The notes beneath the pieces are model-generated. The model made no database searches. It was given only the letters and a program-made list of their open reading frames with translations, and was not told the DNA's origin. From positions 1-39,110 of the forward strand of contig JAUCBJ010002450.1 of the NCBI GenBank assembly GCA_032718475.1: a stretch of 39,110 bases of DNA, read 5' to 3'. Position numbers and translations under genes: made by a program. Positions 10,985 through 20,312 of the stretch are shown piece after piece (the stretch's first letter is position 1; the number at the start of each line of letters is the position of its first letter). Source of the stretch: Nemertoderma westbladi. Taxonomy: Eukaryota; Xenacoelomorpha; Nemertodermatida; Nemertodermatidae.

Positions 10985-11351
10985 TGATACTGATAACGAG
11001 CTGCAGTTTGTTCCCGCTCCTAGAAGTGTGGTCTATTACGAGTCCATGGATGATGATTCCATTTCTAGTGATTGTCAGGCGGAGGACAATGTGGCAGAAA
11101 CAGATAGTGTAAGGAACGATAAGATAGACTTACTCGATACCCCAAATGTATTAATAAATGAGGTTAATAATAAAGAAGAAAAGGATGATGGAGACGATGA
11201 TGACGATATGTCTATTAGTAGTGATGAATTCGAGGAAATGGAGGAAAATATAGAAGAGGAAGAAGATCAGAACTCAGATGAAGAGAGTGAAGATGAAGAA
11301 ATGGATTACGAGGTTGATGATGATAGTAGTGAAGATGATATCATTGATTAA
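10985..11351 (+). CDS. ubiquitin-conjugating enzyme E2, exon 2 (acidic tail)
   Basis: This exon begins after CATTCCATTCCAG and supplies the last 121 residues, ending with TAA at 11349-11351. It starts DTDNELQFVPAPRSVVYYES, then becomes extremely Asp/Glu/Ser-rich to the end (EEMEENIEEEEDQ, EDEEMDYEVDD). No folded domain is recognised. The reading-frame match to exon 1 and the shared D/S/E-rich composition on both sides of the intron support the join. In CDC34 an acidic tail binds the cullin-RING ligase; whether this one does so is unknown. Without exon 1 it would start from no good ATG, which argues against a separate gene. Confidence 0.75.
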
Positions 11352-11477
11352 TACATTATCAAAATCTTTGAGTATTTCCTGATATGATTACTATGCATCT
11401 TCAAAATCGCACCAGAGGCAGAAATGGTGCATACTGCAACATTTATATCACAATCACCAATCACGTATTATTTAAAT

Positions 11478-11485
11478 GTACAGTA
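11478..11485. repeat. 8-bp target-site duplication, left copy
   Basis: GTACAGTA, repeated exactly at 12280-12287, directly outside the inverted-repeat element. Confidence 0.7.
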
Positions 11486-12279
11486 GGGATATATCTTTTT
11501 ACAGAACACAGCAGAACACAGTAGAACACAGCAGAACACAATAGAATACAGGCGGAACATAGGCGAACACAGCTGTAATTAAAATCTACACCAAAAAATA
11601 ACACACTTGGGAAAGTACCGGATTTAATCATACAACTGTAAGATGTCAATTACATATTTAAATTAAATGGCGGTTTTCCATATCCTCCAAAATAAATTAC
11701 TTCTCATTATCCTGTAACCATGGAGAGTTGGTTAGTTCTACAGCAGTACAGTACCGCTAGCTGAGTAGGCCTACATCAGTACATTGGTAATACTGTAATA
11801 TACTCTACACTGTCAGACCTGCAGACCGTGCCCGGTAATTGCACATCGGTCAGTTAGTACCAATATTCCGTATCATATCCACTTCTAGGAAGCCTACATC
11901 TGTCTGCCTGTACAATGTACAGTCTGTACATGTCTCTACAGCACTAGGCCTACTGTAGTACTGGAACAGGCTGACAGGCAGACTGCTGGACTAGTAACAG
12001 GTACAGGCCTAACCGAACAGCTGATCGGGCAACTCTGATCAGGTGTCAGGTAATTTATTTTGGAGGATATGGAAAACCGCCATTTAATTTAAATATGTAA
12101 TTCAGTAATTGGCATCTTACAGTTGTATGATTAAGTCCGGTACTTTCCCAAGTCTGCAAGTGTGTTATTTTTTGGTGTAGATTTTAATTACAGCTGTGTT
12201 CGCCTATGTTACGCCTGTATTCTATTGTGTTCTGCTGTGTTCTACTGTGTTCTGCTGTGTTCTGTAAAAAGAACTATCC
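11486..12279. mobile_element. foldback DNA element with about 215-bp inverted repeats and 8-bp TSD
   Basis: The left arm 11486-11702 and right arm about 12046-12279 are near-perfect reverse complements. Shared blocks include GGCGGTTTTCCATATCCTCC, AACACACTTG and GTACCGGA. The outer part of each arm is a 10-bp subrepeat (CAGAACACAG-type, 11503-11575, mirrored at 12195-12265). An exact GTACAGTA flanks both ends. The roughly 340-bp centre is non-coding and rich in TAGGCCTAC-like words. The 8-bp duplication suits hAT-like or other 8-bp-TSD transposases; no transposase is encoded. Confidence 0.8.
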
Positions 12280-12287
12280 GTACAGTA
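12280..12287. repeat. 8-bp target-site duplication, right copy
   Basis: Exact copy of GTACAGTA at 11478-11485. Confidence 0.7.
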
Positions 12288-12347
12288 GCTTACTTGTACA
12301 TAAATAATATATAGTTGAAACGAAGGCGGAAAATTGAAAATGAAACA

Positions 12348-12478
12348 GATTAATAAATAATAAATAAATAAATATACCGGTATATAAATAATAAATAAAT
12401 AAATATACCGGTATATAAATAATAAATAAATAAATATACCGGTATATAAATAATAAATAAATATAAAATATACAATAA
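12348..12478. repeat. 31-bp tandem repeat
   Basis: AATAAATAAATATACCGGTA-type units recur with a 31-bp period; the ACCGGT cores sit at 12376, 12407 and 12438, and a partial unit follows. The open frames on the minus strand here (YIYLFI-type) are by-products. Confidence 0.85.
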
Positions 12479-12502
12479 ATAATAAACGATGTTGTTACTA
12501 CC

Positions 12503-12510
12503 AATTGAGG
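12503..12510. repeat. 8-bp target-site duplication, left copy
   Basis: AATTGAGG, repeated exactly at 14349-14356, brackets the next element. Confidence 0.75.
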
Positions 12511-12557
12511 CCAGGTTGTAATTCATGCATGAGCGCGCCAGGTTGGAATTCATGCAT

Positions 12558-13455
12558 GAGCGCGCAGGTACGCTTTGTTGTTTTGAAATCACCGCGCACC
12601 TGAAATTGGCTCGTCGCGCACCTCATCATATGTCATAATCCAAACAAAATCGCGCAGCTCATGTCATGCATATCTCAAAAAATTGCACAGTTCATAAGAA
12701 CAATTTTACATTCCTATTTTACAAGTTTGAGCGTTTTAAGCTTATCTTTACGTCTGTCTGTCTGTACGTTGAATCTAGGCTTACATAATAAATGTAATTT
12801 TTGCAACATCAAAATTGTTAATATTAAAAATTATTTTTTTAATCCACTACTATGGTGGCCCATCGGGCTCACTGCTTTTATAACAGAAAATATTATTTTA
12901 GATTACAAACAAAACATCTGAACATGTACCGGTAATTTCAAAAAAACGAATATTGAAATAGGTACCAGTCTGCCAATAATACTTTGTATAGGCCTACCTA
13001 ACAATTAGGCTTAAACATACAGTTGGCTTATAATTAAGTCATACTTATAATACATTGTTACTTTCTGACTTTACCTGTTTACCAACGTAACATCGGCATA
13101 GCATAGACCTAATAACAATACAACAATAGAGTACTGTAGTTAAAATAAATAGACAAATTCAGCTCCGGTTGCCGCCTTGCCGGTATTACAGTATTATGCT
13201 GAAGTGATTTGACTGTTTGAAGAATTGGAAATGAGAAACTAATGCGAGCGCAGCGAGCGAAATTTTTTTGTGTATTTTCGTGATTTCAATTAATTTGTGG
13301 TGCGCATCAGAGGCAGAGCTGCGCGCTGAGGCGCAACGCGCACCTGTCTCACACCCGAACGCGCACCTGTCTCACCCAAACGCGCAACGCGCATCTGGTT
13401 TGCGGTCATTCGCGCAGGTACGCGTCCGAGTTTTGCAGCATGAATTCCAACCTGG
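12558..13455. repeat. direct repeat unit 1 (about 898 bp)
   Basis: It starts GAGCGCGCAGGTACGC and ends CATGAATTCCAACCTGG. It contains a CG-rich stretch of repeated GCGCACCTG words and the phrase GAGCGCAGCGAGCGAAA near its 3' part. Confidence 0.85.
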
Positions 13456-13456
13456 T

Positions 13457-14348
13457 GAGCGCGCAGGTACGCTTTGCTGTTTTGAAATCACCGCGCACCT
13501 GAAATTGGCTCGTCGCGCACCTCATCATATGTCATAATCCAAACAAAATCGCGCAGCTCATGTCATGCATATCTCAAAAAATCGCACAGTTCATAAGAAC
13601 AATTTTACATTCCTATTTTACAAGTTTGAGCGTTTTAAGCCTATCTTTACGTCTGTCTGTCTGTACGTTGAATCTAGGCTTACATAATAAATGTAATTTT
13701 TGCAACATCAAAATTGTTTATATTAAAAAATATTTTTTTAATCCACTACTATGGTGGCCCATCGGGCTCACTGCTTTTATAACAGAAAATATTATTTTAG
13801 ATTACAAACAAAACATGTACCGGTAATTTCAAAAAAACGAATATTGAAATAGGTACCAGTCTGCCAATAATACTTTGTATAGGCCTACCTAACAATTAGG
13901 CTTAAACATACAGTTGGCTTATAATTAAGTCATACTTATAATACATTGTTACTTTCTGACTTTACCTGTTTACTAACGTAACATCGGCATAGCATAGACC
14001 TAATAACAATACAACAATAGAGTAGGTACCGGTACTGTAGTTAAAATAAATAGACAAATTCAGCTCCGGTTGCCGGTATTACAGTATTATGGTGAAATGA
14101 TTTGACTGTTTGAAGAATTGGAAATGAGAAACTAATGCGAGCGCAGCGAGCGAAATTTTTTTGTGTATTTTCGTGATTTCAATTAATTTGTGGTGCGCAT
14201 CAGAGGCAGAGCTGCGCGCTGAGGCGCAACGCGCACCTGTCTCACACCCGAACGCGCACCTGTCTCACCCAAACGCGCAACGCGCATCTGGTTTGCGGTC
14301 ATTCGCGCAGGTACGCGTCCGAGTTTTGCAGCATGAATTCCAACCTGG
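13457..14348. repeat. direct repeat unit 2 (about 892 bp)
   Basis: Near-identical to unit 1. Visible differences include an extra GGTACCGGT near 14026 and a shorter GTTGCCGGTATT segment near 14070. Recent duplication is implied. Confidence 0.85.
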
Positions 14349-14356
14349 AATTGAGG
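14349..14356. repeat. 8-bp target-site duplication, right copy
   Basis: Exact copy of AATTGAGG at 12503-12510. Confidence 0.75.
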
Positions 14357-15297
14357 GAAAGGAACAGGTTACAGAGGCAGGCTTTTCAAACCAAAACAAT
14401 GAACGATATTGTTACCTATTGAAAATTGGTATTGTACTGTTGTATACAGTAGCCTGATAGTATAACTACTGGTTACTGCCCCTATTAAGTTTTATTTTTG
14501 TATTGTATTGTATTGCATTTGCACTCCAAATCATAAAATATAAAATTAATTCAATAATAAAAACGTAACACACTGTTACTCGTTAGGCAGAAAAATATAG
14601 GCCTAGTGGAGGGAGAAACCACCAAGGCATATAGCGCCTACTGGTGGCAAAAAGTTATCGGGTGCTGACTTATGTCTAAAAATATTTAAAAGATAAAATA
14701 AATTAAAAATCAACACTAAAATTATCATAATTATAATTAAAAACTTAATACTATATTGTACCAAACCTGAACTGTACTGTAACAGTTAAATAAAATTTTA
14801 ACACGTTAAATAAAATTGTACAAATAGCTAACATATATTTCGTTTATGGAGCGAAGCGGTTGAATAAAAATGTGCACTCAAAGCAAAGCATACTATAAGT
14901 TGTAGAGTTACAGCCAAAATATGTCCGGAAATATAATCGCAGCCTGTCTGCCTGTGAAGAACAAATAGGCCCTACCACCTACTGGCTGGTGCTGCACGGA
15001 CACTTTCTGGCTGTAAATATGTGGACAATTTTTGGCTGAGTTCCAGCCAGAAAGTGACCAGTGTTCCTAACTGCAGTATCTTGTACCGGTACTTGTCAGC
15101 TTGTAGCATGTCTGGCATGTAGCGTCTGAACGTAGCAGTGTAGGTACGAGGTCTGGAGCCTGGAGGTAGGGCGAGCATCTAATAAAGTAGGCCTACTGGA
15201 GTATTCCAGTTTTCCAACTACCGGTACCGGCTGACCGGTAGAGAGTCAGTGTAGGCCTAAACCTGACAGCCTTTGTGTCCATTGTCAGACAGAAGCC
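14357..15297. other. intergenic / 5' flank of C9orf78 homologue
   Basis: No coding or RNA gene is recognised. The region is AT-rich up to about 14900, then more balanced with several ACCGGTA and TAGGCCTA words. The 30 bp before the next ATG (CATTGTCAGACAGAAGCC) give a plausible start context; no TATA box is evident. Confidence 0.5.
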
Positions 15298-16260
15298 ATG
15301 TCTGAAAAGGATAACGGTGCGCATTGTAAAAATATGAATAAAGTGGAGGCGGAGGTTGACCCTCTTGCTCTTCCGCATCCGAACTTCGCGAAGAAGAAAC
15401 GTCGACCGATACGCCAACGACGTCAATCGTCGTCAGATTCCGAGTCGGACCACGAACTGCAGTTGAACGTCGAGTTGGCGTTAGAACTGAAACACAGTCG
15501 GGAGCGTTCTAGCGGCGTGTCCGCGACTAGTCTCGCATTCGGTGAGGGCAGAAGCGCGACCGTAACCGACAGCGATCCATGGCGGTTGGCGAGCGGCGGA
15601 GGATTGGCGGATATGGCAGGAGTGAAGGACAGAAACCGAGAGCGGACAGAAGACGTGGACGTCACCGATATAGGGACATCGTTCTCCGCTGAAACCAACA
15701 AACGCGACGAAGATTCCGAGATGCAGAAATACATAGAGGAGGAACTGAAGAAGCGAAAAGGGACAGCGGAAGAGCGGGATGAGAAATTGAGGAGTTCGGA
15801 GGACTCATTGTATGAACTTCCCGCTCATCTAAAGGTCGGATCCGGTAAGAAGAGTGAAGATATGTTGAGTAACCAGATGCTACAGGGCATCCCAGAGATC
15901 GAACTCGGAGTCGAAGCAAAAATACGGAACATTGAAGCAACAGAAAAGGCCAAACTCCGGCTGCTACGGGAGAAATCCGCGGCGAAACTCAAGAAGAGTG
16001 ACAGTTTCATACCGGTTAACTTCGCGGTGAACTTTGTACAGCACAACCGCTACGATATGCAGCAGCCCGAGTTTATAGAGCGAGATAAACCCCGAACACC
16101 AGCGGCGACACCGGTTCCTGTTGTCGGAGGCAACTTTGTGGTCCCCGAGTCCACTGACCCGGGGAAACGGCCCCACACCATCAGCCACAGACGTCCACAC
16201 TCGGCCAAGGCTACCGACGACTATCACTTTGAGAAGTTCAAGAAACACAAACGCTTTTAG
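15298..16260 (+). CDS. C9orf78: C9orf78 / TLS1 family splicing factor
   Basis: An uninterrupted 320-residue frame starts at ATG 15298 in a good context (GAAGCCATGT). Family blocks appear in order. They are LALPHPNFAKKKRRPIRQRR (an N-terminal basic patch), then GTSFSAETNKRDEDSEMQKY and IEEELKKRKG at about residues 125-155. LYELPAHLKV and MLSNQMLQGIPEIELGVEAK follow near 190, then NFAVNFVQHNRY, and finally KATDDYHFEKFKKHKRF at the C-terminus. The human protein (289 residues) associates with the spliceosomal helicase SNRNP200 and with PRPF8 and affects 3' splice-site choice; fission yeast Tls1 acts through Brr2 on telomere-factor mRNAs. This copy is nuclear and highly charged by composition. It is longer at the N-terminus and has no introns, unlike vertebrate genes. 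Identity is secure; function is by homology. Confidence 0.95.
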   Translation: MSEKDNGAHCKNMNKVEAEVDPLALPHPNFAKKKRRPIRQRRQSSSDSESDHELQLNVELALELKHSRERSSGVSATSLAFGEGRSATVTDSDPWRLASGGGLADMAGVKDRNRERTEDVDVTDIGTSFSAETNKRDEDSEMQKYIEEELKKRKGTAEERDEKLRSSEDSLYELPAHLKVGSGKKSEDMLSNQMLQGIPEIELGVEAKIRNIEATEKAKLRLLREKSAAKLKKSDSFIPVNFAVNFVQHNRYDMQQPEFIERDKPRTPAATPVPVVGGNFVVPESTDPGKRPHTISHRRPHSAKATDDYHFEKFKKHKRF

Positions 16261-17050
16261 AATATTTATAACTAGCCAGAGATCCATAGGTCTGCAATCT
16301 GTATAGTTTTTATATTGTTCCACATTTCAACAATGTTCCTCCAATAAGCAATATTGCCATGTGAAGCGCACATATAAATAGTTTGAGACCTTGACTTTAA
16401 ATAGTCAGTATATTAACTACCGACGGTATTGTTTAAATTAAATTCTGCAGGCGATATGGACTAACGTTTTCACGCACGTCCTATCAATAAAAAATTTGGT
16501 GCGTGAAAAGTTCATTTTGTCACTTGAATGAGGTGCTGTTGCTATTTTGTAGAACGTAAATATTGAAGTTTAATTTCGATGAATTTATGACACTATTTTA
16601 TATATCGATGATTTTATCTGGAACCAAGATATATATAGAATAACAATAAATTGTTGTTGAATGCGATTTTAAATCAAATTGGATGGTTTATTATTGGCTT
16701 CGGAATGAGTTCTACAGCCAATTGTGTATAATTAATCACTGCGTAGAATTACAAAATCTTAGATTTTATTGATTGATTTATTAATTTATATCTAGAGATC
16801 TATAGCAACCAGTATAGTAAATGTCGAAAGTAGGACAAGTATATACCCCTTTGGAAAAACTGTCCTGTGGCATTTTGTTTGGGGATAAATAATTTGTCCT
16901 CCGGGGCAATTAATTAATTGCCTTGCATTTCTGTAAAGGTATTATTATGGAAATTGATTATTTAATAAGGTACCGGTACATCTTTTAGTTAAACATTAGT
17001 ATAATAATATTATTAATGATGATAGTATTGATGACCATGATGGTGTTATT
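16261..17050 (+). other. 3' flank of C9orf78 homologue and 5' flank of COA4
   Basis: Contains an AATAAA at 16486-16491 suited to polyadenylation of the upstream gene. Before COA4 there are acceptor-like CTTTTAG (to 16988) and ACATTAG (to 16999), which could serve cis- or trans-splicing. Nothing else is recognised. Confidence 0.5.
16486..16491 (+). terminator. candidate poly(A) signal for C9orf78 homologue
   Basis: AATAAA about 226 bp after the stop codon, on the same strand; the first convincing hexamer downstream. No transcript evidence is available. Confidence 0.45.
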
Positions 17051-17284
17051 ATGTCTAAACCTGAGGACTTAGACGACGTGGTGGATCCTATGAACGAGTC
17101 TTTAGAAAGAACAGGTTGCGTCCAAGAAGAATACCAGTTGAAGTGTTGTTTCGGTACCCATAGAGATTGGAGACTCTGTGCTTTGGAACTGAAGAAGTTA
17201 CGCGAGTGCATGAATATATACCAACAGAAAAGAATCTTACAAATTAAAAAGGAAAAACTCGATTATATCAACTCTAAACTTTAA
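17051..17284 (+). CDS. COA4: cytochrome c oxidase assembly factor 4 (twin CX9C protein)
   Basis: A 77-residue protein with the twin CX9C fold: a first pair around C23/C33 (GCVQEEYQLKCC) and a second pair CALELKKLREC. These flank THRDWRLC, matching the COA4/CHCHD8 signature HQDWRQC in the human protein. The upstream block DPMNESLERTGC also matches. COA4 is imported into the mitochondrial intermembrane space by the MIA40 pathway and helps assemble complex IV. The gene is uninterrupted. A short out-of-frame upstream ATG frame begins at 17037 and overlaps the start, so initiation may be attenuated or the true 5' end may lie after an acceptor at 16999. The next gene starts 28 bp after this stop. 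Confidence 0.9.
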   Translation: MSKPEDLDDVVDPMNESLERTGCVQEEYQLKCCFGTHRDWRLCALELKKLRECMNIYQQKRILQIKKEKLDYINSKL

Positions 17285-17312
17285 AATAAATTACTTTAGT
17301 ATTGTTGTTACC
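17285..17312 (+). promoter_or_regulatory. 28-bp intercistronic spacer with AATAAA and acceptor-like AG
   Basis: AATAAA follows the COA4 stop immediately (17285-17290). TTACTTTAG ends at 17299 and leaves 13 nt before the MMGT1 ATG. The order stop, poly(A) signal, 3' splice-like site, ATG is what operon junctions look like in animals with spliced-leader trans-splicing. That interpretation is inferred. Confidence 0.5.
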
Positions 17313-17642
17313 ATGGAGTTTGGTGTGTTCCATATAGTGCTGGTTGTGGGTCTGGCACTTCTCTCTCACACTGCGTTCTCCGCAGCCCAACACAGAGCAT
17401 ACGTGCGTCTCTCTGAGCAGGAGTTTACCGTTCTCCCCCTGGACATTATCATCGAGGCCCTCGCCGGTTTCCTGCTCGCCTGCCTCGGGGTCGTCAATAT
17501 CTCCGGGAAGTTCAAAAGGATCTCGGCCACCGCCGAGTTGGAGGAGAAAACCTTTGAGACCATAGACAATCGTTCCTCTTTCTACGTGTTCAACCACAGA
17601 GGAAAGAATTTGTTCGGACATTCGCGTTTACGTAACAACTAA
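17313..17642 (+). CDS. MMGT1: ER membrane protein complex subunit 5 / membrane magnesium transporter 1
   Basis: A 109-residue protein starts at ATG 17313 in a strong context (TTACCATGG). Two hydrophobic helices are seen at about residues 5-25 and 43-64. Family signatures are SHTAFSAAQHRAYVRL after the first helix, LPLDIIIEALAGF leading into the second, and TAELEEKTFETIDNRSSFYV followed by FNHRGK. In humans MMGT1 (EMC5) is a core subunit of the ER membrane protein complex, which inserts tail-anchored and multipass proteins; it was first described as a Mg2+ transporter. This copy lacks about 20 residues of the poorly conserved human C-terminal tail. The frame has no intron. It sits 28 bp after COA4 on the same strand. 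Confidence 0.95.
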   Translation: MEFGVFHIVLVVGLALLSHTAFSAAQHRAYVRLSEQEFTVLPLDIIIEALAGFLLACLGVVNISGKFKRISATAELEEKTFETIDNRSSFYVFNHRGKNLFGHSRLRNN

Positions 17643-18480
17643 CAGTGAGCTGTACTACAGTACGAACTGGTACTATTAACGTGCGACACAACAGCTAAAC
17701 TCTATACCTGTAGTTCAAGTACCTCTATATACATAATTAAATAGGGGAGGGGGGAGGGGGGGGGGGGGGGGGTCACGAAGAAACCAGGGTCTCAACAGTT
17801 GAATTGCCACTTTGAGCCGCATTCAAAGTCAGTTATTGGAGATACGATTTATATAGTGAAATGTTATATTTACCAATTTTCCATTGTTAATCTTGTTTAA
17901 TTTCCCGGTATTGTTCATATCCTCATATGTACCTTTTTTCCTTTTTTTTAATGTTGTGTTAGTGGGTAAACGTCTTTCTTAGCCATGAATTTTTATTTAA
18001 CAATACAAAGAATATGGAAATCATTACTGTTACTCTGTTATTCCAATATTCGAATTTATTTATACTGTATTTAAGTAAGATGTACCCTCTAGTGATCACA
18101 GAGCATGGTCTCATAGTGTACTATTAATAGAGTGTTTATGCTTTGTCACTATACCCTTTTTTGAGTATTGTGTGCCATTTCGGAATGTCGTCTAATTGAC
18201 AAGGGTGATGATAACATTAGTGGTGCATCGTCAATACTCAATACTACATCCGGTAACAGGAAAGTGTTGGCCATTGTTCTTACCAGAGTTAGAAGTTTTG
18301 GTAGAATCATTCCCAGAGTTTAGTAAGTACGGCCAGGATGAGTTGCTAGATCAAGATCACTGTGCATCCCCCAGATATTCCAATAAAACGTTAGACCAGG
18401 AATTGGGATGTCCAGTTCCAGTCTTGTTTACAAACTCACATACAAATATAGTTACTGGTATCTATGTAAAATAAAGTCGA
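17643..18480 (+). other. 3' flank of MMGT1 with poly-G tract
   Basis: A G-rich tract spans 17744-17772, ending in 17 G, a potential quadruplex. AATAAA hexamers near 18391 and 18469 are candidate poly(A) signals. An open frame whose first ATG is at 18208 and which ends at 18474 has no recognisable family features and is treated as chance. Confidence 0.4.
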
Positions 18481-19805
18481 ATGCTTAAAGTATGGTTACG
18501 AAAGTTTTATTTCGGTTATTTATGTCACAATTCATACACCTACAGTACAGTAAGTTTGAATGGTGTTTTTCGTATGAAGCGTGTCTGAGTGATGAATGAT
18601 AATAAACACGTTGCTTTCCGAAGAACATAAAAACGGAAAATGATACTGTCGTTAATTCTTTGAATTATTCCACATACACAGTGCGTTTTAACCAACTTTT
18701 AGTCGAAAAAAAATACCCATCTCCAATTTTTTTTCATAACAACCACATCTACTATAGTTATTTCAGAAAAAAAAATTTTAAAAAATTTGACCGGGCTATT
18801 GCATTTTAATCAACAATTATAAATTATTAAGTTATTATAATTATATTAATAATATTATAAAACTTTAAAAAGATTACCCATTCCAAATTTCGATTTATTT
18901 GCAGTCTACATGATGTTTTAGTTTAAATTTAGCTTGAATTAACAATTTTCTTCGGGCTATTGGCCTTTAATACACAATAATTAAATGGATCATATTGAAA
19001 TTATGTTGCCGCAAACAGAATAATTTTAAATTCCGCCTAAAATATTACTTCTATTGATCCATTAGCACCATTCGAACCGCAATCATCGATTTAGTTGGAG
19101 TCGATCTTCATCAATCTTGCCCCCACCATTATCGGTCTGGTTGCGGGGGAATATAATATTAATAATCTTAACTCTTAACTTAATGATATTTGATATTACC
19201 CTTTTATTTTATACTTCCACTGCACACAGCTGCCGTTAACATTCTTCCTAATTCAAGACAAAGCTCATTAATTAAGGCAGTAGTGTGTCGCCTTAACCCC
19301 CATGGCGGTCGGTTAGTGTGCTTCGTTTACATATCCTGACCTCCTAAGCGGCAGTCTGCCGTCTTTAAGCGAAAATATCTGATAACTATGTTATACCTTC
19401 TGGGATAGAAAAATGGACTCCATAATAGAAAAGTAAATTTAATATTGCTGAAACGACCAATGAATAGGTTTTGTTGTCGTAAAGTCAACAATTCATTATG
19501 TGAGTTTTTGAACTCACTGGGAAACCTGTAATAGTCAAGTCATTTCAGCAGGCAGCCCAGTATGTGGATGTGAAAGTGTGGGGCGAGCCGCGAAGCCTTA
19601 GCCTGTCTATCTCTCGAGTTGTCTGTCGTCGTTAATTTTTGATCGCTAATAACTACGTTATTCCTTGATGAAATTAAACCAAACTTGTTACGTATGTAGT
19701 CCGCCTAAAATGTTTAGAAAGAATCTGAAGTTCGGTCAAAAAACCGTATTTTCAGACTTGAAATTTCCTGGCTGTATGCTATGCCGTCTTTTTAGGGTCA
19801 TAATT
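18481..19805. other. AT-rich intergenic DNA
   Basis: No open frame, RNA or element end is supported over about 1.3 kb. Two loosely similar phrases, GTCTTTAAGCGAAAATATCT with ACTATGTTATACCTT (about 19360-19405) and TTTTTGATCGCTAATAACTA with CGTTATTCCTTG (about 19635-19672), suggest an old duplicated segment. Confidence 0.4.
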
Positions 19806-20312
19806 CAGTAAATTATTTTTTCTTTATTAAGTATTAATAGTTCATTAAATATGAATTAATAGTTCAGTATTTTTTAGGTTAGTATTAATTCAGTATTACT
19901 GAACTATCAATTCAGTATTACTGAACTATTAATTCAGTGTTACTGAACTATTAATTCAGTATTAATGAACTATTAATTCAGTGTTACTGAACTATTAATT
20001 CAGTGTTACTGAACTATTAATTCAGTATTACTGAACTATTAATTCAGTTTATTACTGAACTATTAATTCACTATTAATAATTCAGTATAACTGCAACTAT
20101 TAATTCAGTGTTACTGAACTATTAATTCAGTGTTACTGAACTATTAATTCAGTATTACTGAACTATTAATTCAGTATTACTGAACTATTAATTCAGTTTA
20201 TTACTGAACTATTAATTCACAATTAATAATTCAGTATTACTGCAACTATTAATTCATTATTACTGCAACTATTAATTCATTATTACTGCAACTATTAATT
20301 CATTATTACTGA
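19806..20312 (-). repeat. 22-bp minisatellite, inverted block
   Basis: About 20 tandem copies of a 22-bp unit read on + as ATTAATTCAGTATTACTGAA-like words, the reverse complement of the block that follows. Variants with TTTATTACTG or TATTACTGCAAC give longer spacings. Confidence 0.85.

Larger units (their letters stand above)
12511..14348. mobile_element. hAT-like non-autonomous element with an internal tandem duplication
   Basis: The block starts with CCAGGTTGTAATTCATG (12511) and, 27 bp on, a second copy CCAGGTTGGAATTCATG (12538). It ends with the exact reverse complement CATGAATTCCAACCTGG (14332-14348). An exact 8-bp AATTGAGG flanks both ends. The interior is two tandem units, 12558-13455 and 13457-14348, that are nearly identical apart from small indels. 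Each unit ends with the same CATGAATTCCAACCTGG. The TIR plus 8-bp duplication suggests hAT-type transposition. No transposase is seen, and the roughly 90-codon open frames inside lack coding character. Confidence 0.8.

Noticed and set aside
12661-14457. Pairs of roughly 90-codon open frames that recur in both direct-repeat units
   Set aside because: They recur only because the DNA is duplicated; start codons are poor and no protein features are seen.
18196-18474. Open frame of about 90 codons downstream of MMGT1 as a small gene
   Set aside because: First ATG at 18208, no recognisable domain, composition like surrounding DNA, and located in the likely 3' region of MMGT1.
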